From Alphaproteobacteria bacterium (lineage in GTDB: Bacteria; Pseudomonadota; Alphaproteobacteria; Micropepsales; Micropepsaceae): DNA of 64,000 nucleotides. How positions within the stretch are numbered: position 1 is the stretch's first letter; every line of letters starts with the position of its first letter. Below are positions 27,044 to 36,579 of the stretch, piece by piece. The DNA lies in assembly GCA_019245415.1 (NCBI GenBank), contig JAFARO010000003.1:310001-374000 (forward strand), given 5' to 3'. The notes under the pieces were generated by a model. It was given only the letters and a program-made list of their open reading frames with translations. It ran no database searches and was not told where the DNA came from. The translations under genes and the position numbers were made by a program.

Positions 27044-28408
27044 TTGTCGATTTGCAACCCCATCGCGCGCATGGGCCGCGCAACCTGTGCCGCGATGCTG
27101 AGCTGTGTCGCCCTTGCCGGACACGCGGACGCCCAGGCCGTCATGCTGCTGCAGGACACGGAGACCGAGCGCGTCCTGCATTCCTACGAGGACCCGATCT
27201 ACAAGGTGGCAGGACTCGATCCCGCCGTGCTGCACATCTACATCGTCAACGATCCCACGATCAACGCCTTCGTCGCCGAGGGCCAGAACATCTTCATCAA
27301 TACCGGCCTGTTCATTCAGTTGCGGACGCCCAATGAGCTTATCGGCGTCATGGCGCACGAGACCGGTCACATCGCCGGCGGTCACTTGGCCCGCGATACA
27401 GAAGCCATCCGCAAAGCGACGATTCCCATGCTGCTTTCGATGGTCGCGGGCATCGCCGCGGCGGTCGCGGGCGCGGGTGACGCGGGCATGCTGCTGATGA
27501 TGGGTGGACAATCCTTGGCCCAGGCGCAATTCAACCAGTTCAGCCGTGCGCAAGAGGCGACCGCCGATCAGATGGGTCAGAAATATCTGCGCCTCACCCA
27601 CCAGTCCGGCGAAGGCATGGTGCACGTCTTCGAGCGCATGGCGGACGAGGCCGCGCGCGCCATGCGCCACCCCGACGCGATGGCCACCGACCATCCCGCC
27701 GATCGCGACCGGGTGGCGGAGCTGCAGGAAATCGCCGACTCGTCGCCCTACGCCAATGTGCCCGACTCGCCCGAAGCCCAGCACGAATTCGACATGCTGA
27801 AGGCCAAGATGATCGGCTACCTTTCAGCGGTTCCGGACGTGCTGAAACTCTACCCGCTCAAAAACCTCAGCAAACCTGCGCGCTATGCGCGCGCGATGGC
27901 CTATCTGCGCAAGCCCGATCTCAAAGCGGCGCTCGACGAAGCCCAGGGCCTGATCAAGGACGAGCCCGGTAACCCCTATTTCTACGAAGTACTCGGTCAA
28001 GCCTATGTCGAAATGAGTCAGCCGGAAAAGGGTATCGCGCCCTATCAGAAGGCGGTCGACCTTCTCCCCGATGCCCCGGAACTGCGCGTGGCGCTGGCGG
28101 CGGCGCAGTTGGCGCTGGAGCGCAAAGAGCTGGCGCAAAAAGCCGTCGACAACCTCAAGATCGCCATGCAGCAGAACGATGAGGACACGTTCGGCTGGTA
28201 TGAGTTGGCGCAGGGCTACAGCTTGCTCGGAAACCAGCCGATGGCGGATCTTGCCACCGCGGAGCGCTACTATTCGCAAGGAAGCATCAACTGCCTGCTC
28301 TTCGCCAAACGCGCCGCCAAGGCGCTGCCGGAAGGTTCGGCGGAATGGCAACGCGCCAACGACATCGTCTCCATCGTGACCCCTCTGGTTCAGCAGCAAC
28401 GCCGATGA
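27044..28408 (+). CDS. Periplasmic M48 metallopeptidase with TPRs (BepA-like)
   Basis: A 454-residue zinc protease predicted to maintain outer-membrane proteins. The HExxH motif is HETGH at 105-109, the third ligand likely lies in the RAQEATADQMGQK helix, and TPR helices fill the C-terminal 200 residues (YFYEVLGQAYVEMSQPEKGI). I chose TTG 27044 because GAAGGAGAG lies exactly eight nt upstream and a signal peptide follows (CAAMLSCVALAGHADA). The gene overlaps the next one by ATGA. Confidence 0.88.
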   Translation: MSICNPIARMGRATCAAMLSCVALAGHADAQAVMLLQDTETERVLHSYEDPIYKVAGLDPAVLHIYIVNDPTINAFVAEGQNIFINTGLFIQLRTPNELIGVMAHETGHIAGGHLARDTEAIRKATIPMLLSMVAGIAAAVAGAGDAGMLLMMGGQSLAQAQFNQFSRAQEATADQMGQKYLRLTHQSGEGMVHVFERMADEAARAMRHPDAMATDHPADRDRVAELQEIADSSPYANVPDSPEAQHEFDMLKAKMIGYLSAVPDVLKLYPLKNLSKPARYARAMAYLRKPDLKAALDEAQGLIKDEPGNPYFYEVLGQAYVEMSQPEKGIAPYQKAVDLLPDAPELRVALAAAQLALERKELAQKAVDNLKIAMQQNDEDTFGWYELAQGYSLLGNQPMADLATAERYYSQGSINCLLFAKRAAKALPEGSAEWQRANDIVSIVTPLVQQQRR

Positions 28409-29154
28409 GCGCAAATTGGAAATCCCTTGTCGCAAGCGCCGCGGTTGCGGCCCTCGTCTCCGTTGCTGTGGCGTTTGCGATGCTGCATTGGAGCCGGGCA
28501 ACGGCTTCGTCGGATCGGCAGATTCATTCGTGGCTGGTCGCGCATCCGGAAGTCCTGTTCGAGATGCAGGCGGCCTATCAGCGCAAAAGCGATCAACGCG
28601 ACGAGCAAGCCCTGAAAGAATCGCAAGCCGCGGTCGACAGGCTGGGCCTAAAGACCTTTTTCGATCCGCGCGTCGCTTTCGTCAGCGGGCCCGCGAATGC
28701 GCGCAACTCGGTGGTCGAGTTCTTCGACTACAATTGCGCTCATTGCCGAAATACCTTTCCGGCGGTCATGAAATTCTATGAGGCTCACAAGGCCGACACG
28801 CGCTTCGCCTTCATTGAATTGCCCATCTTCGGGCCGGCATCGAACAATGCCGCGCGCTCGGCGCTGGCGGCGCGTCGTCAGCCGGACAAGTATGTCGCGT
28901 TTCATTTCGCGCTGATGTCGCAGCGCGGCGCCATCGATCCTGCCAACACCATCGATGCCGCGAAGCAGGCCGGTCTCGACGTGAACGCGTTGATGGCGGC
29001 GCTCAAAGACCCTGCCGTCGACGTCGAGCTCAACGCCGCGCACGCCCTCGCCGAGCGGATCAAGCTCGACGGCACGCCGCTATTCATCGTCAACGGCAAG
29101 GTCCATTCCGGCGAGATTGCACTCAAGGAACTCGAGCAACTGACTGGGCATTGA
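28405..29154 (+). CDS. DsbA-family thiol oxidoreductase (Com1/ScsC-like)
   Basis: A 249-residue protein with an N-terminal hydrophobic anchor (SLVASAAVAALVSVAVAFAML). A helical dimerisation-like segment (IHSWLVAHPEVLFEMQAAYQ) precedes the thioredoxin fold with its CAHC active site (C111, C114). The cis-proline loop GTPLFIVNG is near the end. It acts on periplasmic disulfides. The ATG overlaps the M48 gene stop (ATGA), so the two are coupled, an arrangement seen in many alphaproteobacteria. Confidence 0.92.
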   Translation: MSANWKSLVASAAVAALVSVAVAFAMLHWSRATASSDRQIHSWLVAHPEVLFEMQAAYQRKSDQRDEQALKESQAAVDRLGLKTFFDPRVAFVSGPANARNSVVEFFDYNCAHCRNTFPAVMKFYEAHKADTRFAFIELPIFGPASNNAARSALAARRQPDKYVAFHFALMSQRGAIDPANTIDAAKQAGLDVNALMAALKDPAVDVELNAAHALAERIKLDGTPLFIVNGKVHSGEIALKELEQLTGH

Positions 29155-29179
29155 GGCGTTTGCAGCGTGGAGGCAGGCC

Positions 29180-29731
29180 ATGGTCCGTGACGTCGCCGTT
29201 GTCGTCGGAAGTTTGCGCAAAGAGTCCTTCAACCGCAAAGCCGCAAACGCGCTGACAGCGCTCGCGCCCCCACCGCTCAAGCTGGAGATCGTGGAGATCC
29301 GCGACCTGCCGCTTTACGACGAGGATCTCGACGGGAACCCGCCCCCGGCGTGGACCGCCTTTCGCGAACGCATGCGCCGCGCCGATGCGGTGCTCTTCGT
29401 GACGCCGGAATACAATCGCGGCGTCCCCGGCGTGCTCAAGAATGCGCTCGATGTGGGCTCGCGGCCCTATGGCAAGAGCGCATGGGCCGGCAAGCCGGGT
29501 GCGGTGGTCAGCGTCTCTCCCGGCGCCATCGGCGGTTTCGGCGCCAACCATCACCTGCGCCAGTCGCTCGTCTTTCTCGACGTGCCCGTGCTGCAGCAGC
29601 CCGAGATGTACGTCGGCGGCGCCAACAAACTGTTCGACGCCGAGGGCAAGCTGACCAACGACGGCACGCGAGACTTTTTCAAGAAATTCCTCGACGCGTT
29701 TTCCGCCTGGATCGAGAAGGTGAAGGGATAG
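29180..29731 (+). CDS. NAD(P)H-dependent FMN reductase
   Basis: A 183-residue flavodoxin-fold enzyme. The phosphate-binding loop is GSLRKESFNRK and the family motif TPEYNRGVPGVLKNALD is complete. Such proteins reduce quinones, chromate or azo dyes using FMN. A GGAGG lies six nt before the ATG. It is 25 bp after the DsbA gene and may belong to the same transcript; its stop faces thiS-thiG six bp away. Confidence 0.9.
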   Translation: MVRDVAVVVGSLRKESFNRKAANALTALAPPPLKLEIVEIRDLPLYDEDLDGNPPPAWTAFRERMRRADAVLFVTPEYNRGVPGVLKNALDVGSRPYGKSAWAGKPGAVVSVSPGAIGGFGANHHLRQSLVFLDVPVLQQPEMYVGGANKLFDAEGKLTNDGTRDFFKKFLDAFSAWIEKVKG

Positions 29732-29737
29732 AGGCCG

Positions 29738-30724
29738 CTATATCAGCCCCGCCAGCGGGCTGGAAGGATCGGCGTAGCGCTTCTTGGGCATGCGGCCGGC
29801 GAGGTAGGCTAGACGGCCAGCCTCGACGGCATGCTTCATCGCCCTTGCCATCATGACCGGGTCCTTTGCTTCGGCGATCGCGGTGTTCATGAGCACGCCG
29901 TCGCAGCCGAGCTCCATGGCCACGGCGGCATCCGAGGCCGTGCCGACGCCCGCATCGACGATCACGGGCACATTGGCCTCTTCGACGATCATGCGGATGT
30001 TGACCGGGTTCTGCACCCCCAGCCCGGACCCGATCGGCGCTGCCAGCGGCATGATCGCCGCGGCGCCCAATTCCTCCAGCCGCTTGGCCATCAAGGGGTC
30101 GTCGCTGCAATAGACCATCACCTGGAAGCCTTCGCGGATGAGAAGTTCGGTGGCGCGCAAGGTTTCGATCATGTCGGGATAAAGCGTCTTGCGGTCGCCC
30201 AATACCTCGAGTTTCACCAGCGACCACCCTCCGGCCTCGCGCGCCAGCCGCAACGTGCGGATGGCATCCTCGGCCGTGAAGCAGCCGGCCGTGTTGGGTA
30301 GATAGATGTATCTCTTTGGATCGATGAAATCGACGAGCTTGGGCTGATCCGGATCGGTCAGGTTCACGCGCCGGACCGCCACCGTGACCATCTCCGCGCC
30401 GCTCGCTTCCAGCGCAGCGGCGTTTTCGGCATAGCTCTTGTATTTGCCGGTGCCGATGATGAGACGCGAGGCGAACGCATGACCGGCGACCACGAACGGT
30501 TTATCCTGCGGCGAGGCGGTGTTGCCGCCGCCGATGAAGTGCACGATCTCGAGCCTGTCATCCTCGCGGAGGTGGACCTTGGCGTATTGCGAACGCGGCA
30601 CGATCTCGAGGTTGCGTTCGACGGCGATCTTGGCCGGATCCATGCCAAGCGCCTTGAGCAGTTCGAACAGGTTGCCCTGCTGGACGCTGCGCCGTTCGCC
30701 GTTGATGGTCAGGTTGAGCGACAT
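29738..30724 (-). CDS. thiG: Fused sulfur carrier ThiS and thiazole synthase ThiG
   Basis: The 328-residue product combines two thiamine-pathway proteins. Residues 1-67 are ThiS (beta-grasp, ending VHFIGGG), and residues 75-328 are ThiG, with the Schiff-base lysine K171 in [11 protein letters not shown] and the phosphate site [20 protein letters not shown]. In free ThiS the terminal glycine is thiocarboxylated; here GGG is followed by N68 and ThiG without a stop. ATG 30724 is the likely start. No other thiamine gene and no TPP riboswitch are nearby. It diverges from aroQ. Confidence 0.93.
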   Translation of the reverse strand: MSLNLTINGERRSVQQGNLFELLKALGMDPAKIAVERNLEIVPRSQYAKVHLREDDRLEIVHFIGGGNTASPQDKPFVVAGHAFASRLIIGTGKYKSYAENAAALEASGAEMVTVAVRRVNLTDPDQPKLVDFIDPKRYIYLPNTAGCFTAEDAIRTLRLAREAGGWSLVKLEVLGDRKTLYPDMIETLRATELLIREGFQVMVYCSDDPLMAKRLEELGAAAIMPLAAPIGSGLGVQNPVNIRMIVEEANVPVIVDAGVGTASDAAVAMELGCDGVLMNTAIAEAKDPVMMARAMKHAVEAGRLAYLAGRMPKKRYADPSSPLAGLI

Positions 30725-30798
30725 GAGAGGTTTCCGTAAGTCCAAAGGGCCAGTATAAGGGGCGAATCCGCTCCGTCCCGCCGCGCCAGAACCAGGAA

Positions 30799-31254
30799 AT
30801 GCCGAGCAAATCCAAGCCGTTGCCCATATACATCCTGAACGGGCCGAACCTCAATCTCTTAGGCTCCCGCGAGCCCGAGGTCTATGGCACCGCGACTTTG
30901 GCCGAGATTTCGCGCCGCTCCGCCGCCCGAGCCCGCGGTCACGGGCTCAAAGTCAGCTTCCGCCAGTCCAACCACGAAGGCGATCTGATCGACTGGATCC
31001 ACGAGTGCCGCAGCAGCGGTTCGGGCCTGATCCTGAACGCCGGTGCGCTGACCCACACCTCGATCGCGATCCACGACGCCTGCCGCGCGCTCGGCAAGCC
31101 GATCGTCGAAGTCCATCTTTCCAATCTCGCGGCGCGCGAGCCGTTCCGGCATGTCTCCTTCGTCGCGCGTGCCGCAACGGGGTCGATCGCCGGTCTCGGC
31201 GCGCACGGCTATGAACTTGCCGTGGACGCGCTCGCCGCCCTGCTCGAGGAATAG
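30799..31254 (+). CDS. aroQ: 3-Dehydroquinate dehydratase, type II
   Basis: This shikimate-pathway enzyme has 151 residues. Characteristic pieces are [20 protein letters not shown] with the catalytic tyrosine, [33 protein letters not shown] and [17 protein letters not shown]. It is followed by accB after only 3 bp and forms an aroQ-accB-accC unit. Confidence 0.96.
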   Translation: MPSKSKPLPIYILNGPNLNLLGSREPEVYGTATLAEISRRSAARARGHGLKVSFRQSNHEGDLIDWIHECRSSGSGLILNAGALTHTSIAIHDACRALGKPIVEVHLSNLAAREPFRHVSFVARAATGSIAGLGAHGYELAVDALAALLEE

Positions 31255-31257
31255 CGC

Positions 31258-31761
31258 ATGCCCATGAAAAACATGAAATCGCTTGGCGCCCGCTTCGGCA
31301 ACGGAGAGAAAGCCAAGGCCGGGATCGATGCCGATGCCGTGCGCGAACTCGCCCTGCTTCTGACCGAGACCGGATTGACGGAGATCGAGATCGAGCACAA
31401 CGGCGCGCGGATCCGCGTGGCGCGGCAAGCGACAACCTCGATCGTCCACGCGCCGACCGCGCCGTCCGGGGCCGCAACCGCCCCGGTATCGACGGAAGCG
31501 CAGACCGCGGCGGTCAAAGGGCCGCACCCGGGCGCTGTGCCATCGCCCATGGTCGGCACGGTCTATGTCGCTCCGGAGCCGGGCAAGCCGCCTTTCGTCA
31601 AGGTCGGCGATAGCGTCAAGGAAGGCGACACGCTGCTGATCGTCGAGGCGATGAAGACGATGAATCCGATCACCGCGCCGCGGGCAGGCAAGGTGCTCGA
31701 GATCTGCATCAACGACGCCCAGCCGGTCGAATTCGGCCAGACGCTGCTCGTCATCGCCTGA
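31258..31761 (+). CDS. accB: Biotin carboxyl carrier protein of acetyl-CoA carboxylase
   Basis: A 167-residue protein whose biotin is attached to K133 in VEAMKTMN. An N-terminal helical part and an Ala/Pro/Thr linker (60-95) precede the biotinyl domain starting [19 protein letters not shown] lies seven nt before ATG 31258; two further ATGs follow within 15 nt. Its TGA overlaps the accC ATG (TGATG), so translation is coupled. Confidence 0.96.
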   Translation: MPMKNMKSLGARFGNGEKAKAGIDADAVRELALLLTETGLTEIEIEHNGARIRVARQATTSIVHAPTAPSGAATAPVSTEAQTAAVKGPHPGAVPSPMVGTVYVAPEPGKPPFVKVGDSVKEGDTLLIVEAMKTMNPITAPRAGKVLEICINDAQPVEFGQTLLVIA

Positions 31762-33104
31762 TGTTCGAGAAGATCCTCATCGCCAATCGTGGCGAGATCG
31801 CGCTGCGCATCAACCGCGCCTGCAAGGAGATGGGCATCGCCACGGTCGCGATCCATTCCACTGCGGATGCCGATGCCATGCATGTCCGCCTCGCTGACGA
31901 GAGCGTCTGCGTCGGCCCCCCGCCGGCGTCGCAGTCCTATCTCAACATCCCGGCGATCATCTCGGCTTGCGAGATTACCGGCGCCGAGGCGATCCATCCC
32001 GGCTACGGCTTCCTCTCCGAGAACGCGCGTTTCGCGGAGATCGTCAAGGAGCACAAGATCGCCTTCATCGGGCCCGAGCCCAAGCACATCCGCATGATGG
32101 GCGACAAGATCACCGCCAAGCAGGCGGTAAAGGCCGCCGGCATCCCGACGGTACCGGGCAGCGACGGCGCGGTCTCGGACGAGGACGCGGCGCGCGCAGC
32201 CGATGAGATCGGCTATCCCGTTCTCATCAAGGCGACCGCCGGGGGCGGCGGACGCGGCATGAAGGTCGCGCAGAGCCACGCCGAGCTGTCACTCGCGCTC
32301 TCGACCGCGCGCCACGAGGCGAAGACCGCCTTCGGCAACGACCAGGTCTATATGGAGAAATATCTCCAGAAGCCGCGCCATATCGAGGTGCAGGTGCTGG
32401 CCGACGGTCACGGCAACGTCGTCCATCTGGGCGAGCGCGATTGTTCATTGCAGCGGCGCCATCAGAAGGTTTGGGAGGAGGCAGGCTCCCCTGCCTTGAA
32501 CTCCTCGCAGCGCGACGAGATTGGCGCCGTCGTGACCTCGGCGCTCAAAAGTCTCGGCTATCTCGGCGCCGGTACCATCGAATTCCTGTTCGAAGACGGG
32601 CGCTTCTATTTCATCGAGATGAACACCCGCCTCCAGGTCGAGCATCCGGTGACCGAAGCCATCACTGGCATCGATATCGTACGCGAGCAGATCCGCATCG
32701 CGGCCGGCGGCACGCTCGAGCTCCGCCAGGAGGACGTGGTCTTCGCCGGCCATGCCATCGAGTGCCGCATCAACGCCGAGAACCCGTTCACCTTCCAACC
32801 CTCGCCGGGCCTCATCACCCAGTTCCACTCGCCCGGTGGACTGGGCGTGCGTTTCGATTCCGCGATCTATGACGGTTACAAGATCCCGCCCTATTACGAC
32901 AGCCTCGCAGGCAAGCTGATCGTGCATGGCCGCAACCGCAACGAATGCCTGATGCGCCTGCGCCGCGCGCTCGACGAGCTCGTCGTCGGCGGCATCGAGA
33001 CCACGATTCCGCTGTTCCAGGCGCTGATACGCGAACACGACATCCTCAACGGCGACTACCACATCCACTGGCTGGAGCAGTGGCTCAAGAACAAGCAGGG
33101 TTAG
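31761..33104 (+). CDS. accC: Biotin carboxylase subunit of acetyl-CoA carboxylase
   Basis: The 447-residue ATP-grasp enzyme carboxylates biotin on AccB for fatty-acid synthesis. It begins [17 protein letters not shown], has the glycine-rich ATP loop [13 protein letters not shown], the [17 protein letters not shown] region and the catalytic [16 protein letters not shown]. Length and motifs are normal. Confidence 0.97.
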   Translation: MFEKILIANRGEIALRINRACKEMGIATVAIHSTADADAMHVRLADESVCVGPPPASQSYLNIPAIISACEITGAEAIHPGYGFLSENARFAEIVKEHKIAFIGPEPKHIRMMGDKITAKQAVKAAGIPTVPGSDGAVSDEDAARAADEIGYPVLIKATAGGGGRGMKVAQSHAELSLALSTARHEAKTAFGNDQVYMEKYLQKPRHIEVQVLADGHGNVVHLGERDCSLQRRHQKVWEEAGSPALNSSQRDEIGAVVTSALKSLGYLGAGTIEFLFEDGRFYFIEMNTRLQVEHPVTEAITGIDIVREQIRIAAGGTLELRQEDVVFAGHAIECRINAENPFTFQPSPGLITQFHSPGGLGVRFDSAIYDGYKIPPYYDSLAGKLIVHGRNRNECLMRLRRALDELVVGGIETTIPLFQALIREHDILNGDYHIHWLEQWLKNKQG

Positions 33105-33146
33105 GCGCCCTCTGACGAGGTCGGCCGATGATGCTAATGTGGCCCC

Positions 33147-33884
33147 ATGCACGGCACCCCGAGGCTCACGCCGGAAATCGTCCTCAGCGCCTATGCCGAA
33201 GGCATCTTTCCGATGGCGGAGAGGCGCGGGGACGACAGCTTGTTCTGGGTTTCGCCTGAACGGCGGGGCGTCATCCCGCTCGACGCGTTTCACGTTCCCA
33301 AGCGTCTCGCGCGCATCGTCCGTAGCGATCGCTTCGCGGTGACGAGCGATCTGGCATTCGTCGATGTCATGACGGCCTGCGCCGCACCGGCGCCGGGGCG
33401 CGAGGAGAGCTGGATCAACGCGGAAATCCTGCGCCTCTATAGCGGGCTGCATGCCGGCGGCCACGCCCATTCCGTCGAAGCATGGCGCGAGGGCCGGCTG
33501 GTCGGCGGCCTCTACGGAGTCACTCTGGGCGGCGCCTTCTTCGGCGAGAGCATGTTCAGCCGGGAGACCGACGCCAGCAAAGTGGCGCTCGTGCATCTCG
33601 TGGCGCGGCTGATCGGAGGGGGCTTCGTGCTCCTTGATACGCAGTTCCTGACGCCGCACCTAGCGCGGTTCGGCGCGGTCGAAATTCAGCGTGCGGAATA
33701 TCTGTCGCGCCTTCACGAGGCGATCGCGCAGCAGGCCTACTGGTCGGCGCCTTCGGGAAGCGCTGCCAGCCCCTCCTTGTCGGTCGAATCCGGCGAGCGC
33801 ACCTTGGCGGCGCCATGCGAAGCGATCACCGGCAGCGCCTGGCCCGGCGCATTGGTCCTGCAGAAGATCACCCAGACGTCGTAG
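33147..33884 (+). CDS. aat: Leucyl/phenylalanyl-tRNA-protein transferase
   Basis: The enzyme adds Leu or Phe to proteins with N-terminal basic residues, marking them for ClpS-ClpAP. The motifs [51 protein letters not shown] and [16 protein letters not shown] are present. The family normally ends near [11 protein letters not shown]; here about 50 extra residues follow, encoded entirely opposite the DUF2155 gene, because no stop occurs until 33884. No good ribosome binding site is visible before ATG 33147. Confidence 0.94.
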   Translation: MHGTPRLTPEIVLSAYAEGIFPMAERRGDDSLFWVSPERRGVIPLDAFHVPKRLARIVRSDRFAVTSDLAFVDVMTACAAPAPGREESWINAEILRLYSGLHAGGHAHSVEAWREGRLVGGLYGVTLGGAFFGESMFSRETDASKVALVHLVARLIGGGFVLLDTQFLTPHLARFGAVEIQRAEYLSRLHEAIAQQAYWSAPSGSAASPSLSVESGERTLAAPCEAITGSAWPGALVLQKITQTS

Positions 33885-34246
33885 AGCGGGTGCTGCACGG
33901 CGTTGAGTCCCGGGCTGGACGCATACATCCAGCCCGAGAAGACGCTGCGTTTCGGCTTGTCGGGGCGCGCGTCCTCGATCTGCACGAAGGCCGCGGTCTC
34001 CGGCGTCTCGCTCTGAGGAGTCGAGTAGCAATAGCGCGCGGTGATGGTGAGCGTCGCGAATTTCACCGGCGTGTTGAGTGGAGCGACGATATCGAACGCG
34101 CGGCCGGTGATCTTGTCGAGTCCGCGCATCAGCAACGTCGGATGAACATTCACGTTCGCCAACGCCCGCTGGTTCAGGGTCGCGTTCGGCGCGGGCGCGG
34201 CCGCGATGGCGCCGAGCGCCAGGAGCGATGCCGCAAACCGCTTCAC
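33737..34246 (-). CDS. DUF2155 domain protein, exported
   Basis: A 169-residue protein with a signal peptide ([19 protein letters not shown]). The DUF2155 core is visible in the [26 protein letters not shown] segment, [20 protein letters not shown] and [24 protein letters not shown]. Its function is unknown. The GTG start overlaps the mlaD stop (GTGA), and its last 148 bp run opposite the aat end. It forms a cluster with mlaD and the NDUFA12-like gene, often seen in alphaproteobacteria. Confidence 0.88.
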   Translation of the reverse strand: MKRFAASLLALGAIAAAPAPNATLNQRALANVNVHPTLLMRGLDKITGRAFDIVAPLNTPVKFATLTITARYCYSTPQSETPETAAFVQIEDARPDKPKRSVFSGWMYASSPGLNAVQHPLYDVWVIFCRTNAPGQALPVIASHGAAKVRSPDSTDKEGLAALPEGADQ

Positions 34247-34746
34247 GGCTGGCTTCCCTGATTGGGTGGCGTAGCGGGTTGCGGTGCCGGAGTCTGACCG
34301 CCGGCGGCACCGCCGCCGGAAGCAAAGCGGCCGATCAGACTCATCAGATCGACCGAGCCTTGCGTGTTTTTTATGGCGCCCCCAGCGGCGATCATCGTGT
34401 CGCTGCCGCCCGGCGAAACGGAGAGGTAGGAATTTCCGAGCAACCCGGTGGATGTCACCATGATGGAGGAATCCTCCGGCAGTTTCACGTCGTTGCGGAT
34501 GTTGAGATGCACGGTCGCCTGATACGTCTTGGGATCGAGATCCAGCGACGAGACAGCGCCGATCTTGATACCGGACAGGCGCACATCGGTGCCGACGTTC
34601 AGCCCATCCACGCGTTGAAACCTGGCGCTGACGTCGTAGCCGGTCAGGCCTGTGGAATTGGTGCTGGAGTACGCATAGTAGAGAAATCCCATCGCGACCA
34701 CGACGACGATGGCACCGACAAGTGTCTCGAATGTGTTGTTCTGCAT
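34243..34746 (-). CDS. mlaD: MlaD-like MCE-domain lipid transport protein
   Basis: A 167-residue protein with one N-terminal membrane helix (TLVGAIVVVVAMGFLYYAY) and an MCE domain (YDVSARFQRVDGLNVGTDVR and LSGIKIGAVSSLDLDP). MlaD hexamers bind phospholipids in the periplasm for the Mla pathway. A Gly/Ala/Pro/Gln tail follows. The MlaE permease and MlaF ATPase are not in this window. I chose ATG 34746 because the family starts directly before the helix. Confidence 0.92.
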   Translation of the reverse strand: MQNNTFETLVGAIVVVVAMGFLYYAYSSTNSTGLTGYDVSARFQRVDGLNVGTDVRLSGIKIGAVSSLDLDPKTYQATVHLNIRNDVKLPEDSSIMVTSTGLLGNSYLSVSPGGSDTMIAAGGAIKNTQGSVDLMSLIGRFASGGGAAGGQTPAPQPATPPNQGSQP

Positions 34747-34750
34747 CGCA

Positions 34751-35131
34751 CTATTCCGGTTTCCAGGGGAGATAGTCGCCGGTCGCGGCGGCGCGGACAC
34801 CACCCCTCGCCAGCGATCCGTCCGGGCGATAGGCCGCAACTGTGCCGGTGGGATTGGGCGCATAGGCCTTTTCCCAAACGGGCGCCTTCAGCGGCGCGCG
34901 CGTCGGCGGCTCGGCATAAGTATGATGCAGCCAGCCATGCCAGTCCGGCGGCACGCGCGACGCCTCGACGGTGCCGTTGTAAATCACCCAGCGCCGCTTT
35001 CCGTCGCTGCTCTGGTAGTAGCGGTTCCCAAACTGATCGTCGCCGACCAGGTGGCCCGTCAGCCAGGTGGTCAGCAGCGTCCCGTAGGTCGCAGACTTCC
35101 ACCAGGAAAAGATCATCGAAAAGAAGGGCAT
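34751..35131 (-). CDS. NDUFA12-like accessory subunit of complex I
   Basis: A 126-residue homologue of the mitochondrial B17.2 subunit. The typical pieces are GTLLTTWLTGHLVGDDQFGNRYYQ, RRWVIYNGTVEASRVPPDWHGWLH and HHTYAEPPTRAPLKAP-like. It is an assembly or accessory factor for NADH:ubiquinone oxidoreductase at the inner membrane. ATG 35131 has GGGGGT upstream; a longer frame starts at 35185. It leads the NDUFA12-mlaD-DUF2155 cluster. Confidence 0.92.
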   Translation of the reverse strand: MPFFSMIFSWWKSATYGTLLTTWLTGHLVGDDQFGNRYYQSSDGKRRWVIYNGTVEASRVPPDWHGWLHHTYAEPPTRAPLKAPVWEKAYAPNPTGTVAAYRPDGSLARGGVRAAATGDYLPWKPE

Positions 35132-35350
35132 TTCGACCCCCGGGAATCCGGCCGGACTATAGGTGCGTGGTGGCACCAAAGCCAAGGTGCCAGCGCGGCC
35201 TGAAAGTCACGTTCCTGTCCTTTTGTTCATCAGCCGGCGCGTCGCGTTCAGGTGCCGTTCAGGCATTCTGCCACAACTTCGGCACGGTTGTTTCGCAGTC
35301 TGCCCCAATGACGCGCGGAACGCGTGATGCGTAACAAAGGGATATTCGAC

Positions 35351-35818
35351 ATGACGACTCGGATGGCGGCGATGGCCGCACTCTGCACCGCTGCGTTGCT
35401 CGGCGGCTGCGCCACCCAGCCTCTCGGCCCCAGCGTCCCCGCCATGCCGGGTCAGGGCAAATCGATGGAGGCCTTCGAGAAGGACGACCAGTACTGCCAG
35501 GACTATGCCGCGAACCGCGCGTCGGGACGTGTGCAGCAGGCCAATGACAACGAACTGCGCAACGGCGTGCTCGGCGCGGCCCTGGGCGCAGGGCTCGGCG
35601 CGCTCGCCGGCAACACCAAGGGCGCGGTTGCTGGCGGCCTGATCGGCGGCGCGATCGGCACCACGGCGACCGCCGGCGGCGACCAGTATCACGTGCAGCG
35701 GCTCTACGACATTTCCTACGCGCAGTGCATGCGCGCGCGCGGCAATGACGTTCCGGGACCGCGCCGTCCGCGGCGCTGGATGTACGGGCCGCCGCCCCCG
35801 CCGCCTCCTGGGTACTGA
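35351..35818 (+). CDS. Glycine-zipper lipoprotein
   Basis: A 155-residue probable outer-membrane lipoprotein with lipobox LLGGC near residue 20. A glycine-zipper segment (LGAALGAGLGALAGN and AVAGGLIGGAIGTTA) spans about 75-110, and the end is Arg/Pro-rich with a run of prolines. Similar small lipoproteins (Slr/17-kDa antigen type) support envelope integrity. AAAGGGA lies before ATG 35351, and a terminator follows. Confidence 0.85.
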   Translation: MTTRMAAMAALCTAALLGGCATQPLGPSVPAMPGQGKSMEAFEKDDQYCQDYAANRASGRVQQANDNELRNGVLGAALGAGLGALAGNTKGAVAGGLIGGAIGTTATAGGDQYHVQRLYDISYAQCMRARGNDVPGPRRPRRWMYGPPPPPPPGY

Positions 35819-35853
35819 GGCAGGTTTCGGATCAATCGCGGACCGCGATTGGA

Positions 35854-35895
35854 GAAAAGCAGCAGCGTCGCCCCCCGGCGCGCTGCTTTTCTTTT
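35854..35895 (+). terminator. Rho-independent terminator after the lipoprotein gene
   Basis: GAAAAGCAGC (35854-35863) pairs with GCTGCTTTTC (35882-35891), followed by TTTT. A smaller hairpin (CAATCGCG / CGCGATTG) lies just before it. Confidence 0.8.
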
Positions 35896-35916
35896 CGGAA
35901 TGCGGACCACGGAGAA

Positions 35917-35979
35917 CGGGTATCAGATGCAGAAGAAGATCTGATCCCTGATTTCTGTATTCTGATTCTGTCTTCTGAC
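35917..35979. repeat. TCTGA-rich sequence related to the centre of the 5-kb repeat
   Basis: It shares CGGGTATCAGA, ATCTGATCCC and TTCTGACT, in the same order, with 5119-5176 of the nested repeat, but lacks the palindromic outer arms. Short units such as TTCTGAT and TTCTGTC recur. It ends at the 3' end of tRNA-Arg. Confidence 0.45.
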
Positions 35980-36054
<75 letters not shown>

Positions 36055-36056
<2 letters not shown>

Positions 36057-36360
36057 AGTGCGACCAGGGTATCTTACGGTCGAAACGGAAATTGTCGGCG
36101 TAGGACTTTGCCTTGGGTGCGGGTCTCAATGGCTCGAACACCTGATAGGGAATGGCATGCCTTTCGGCATAGGAGACCGCCTCTTCCTGCGTCCCGAATT
36201 CGAGCGCGATCTGCTGGCGCATGTCGGAGGAGCTCGTCCAGCCCATCAGCGGATCGATGCCGCGCGGCTTCTCGGGCTCGAATTCGAGCACCCAGCTCTT
36301 GCTGCGGGCTTTGCCCGACTGCATGGCGTTTCTCGCCCGCACATAGATTCGCGCGCGCAT
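36055..36360 (-). CDS. NDUFS4-like accessory subunit of complex I
   Basis: A 101-residue protein of the ETC complex I subunit family. Core motifs are ARIYVRARNAMQSGKARSKSW, WVLEFEPEKPRGIDPLMGW and FGTQEEAVSYAERHAIPYQV. It would stabilise NADH:ubiquinone oxidoreductase. ATG 36360 has GGAG six nt upstream. The TGA overlaps the first two bases of tRNA-Arg on the same strand, so the tRNA is probably processed from this mRNA. Confidence 0.93.
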
Positions 36361-36456
36361 CTTCGTCTCCAAGCGGCCGTGGCGCGCCGCGGCAGGAGGC
36401 CACGGGCCGGCATCGTCCTTCCATCGCGGCGTCCCTCGCGCAGCGTGCGCGAAGGC

Positions 36457-36533
36457 TGGTCGGGGCGGCGGGATTCGAACTCGCGACCCCTAGCTCCCAA
36501 AGCTAGTGCTCTACCAGGCTGAGCTACGCCCCG
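36457..36533 (-). tRNA. tRNA-Pro (TGG)
   Basis: A 77-nt cloverleaf with acceptor CGGGGCG paired to CGCCCCG, anticodon TGG at 36497-36499, T-arm GAGTTCGAATCC and encoded CCA at 36457-36459. It lies about 100 bp upstream of the NDUFS4-like gene on the same strand. Confidence 0.97.
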
Positions 36534-36579
36534 GAACCTGCCGAACGGTGTGCGTGCTTACAACGCCCTGACCTCTCCT

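Noticed and set aside
30725-30798. TPP riboswitch before the thiS-thiG fusion
   Set aside because: Only 74 bp separate it from aroQ, and no THI-box motif is visible.
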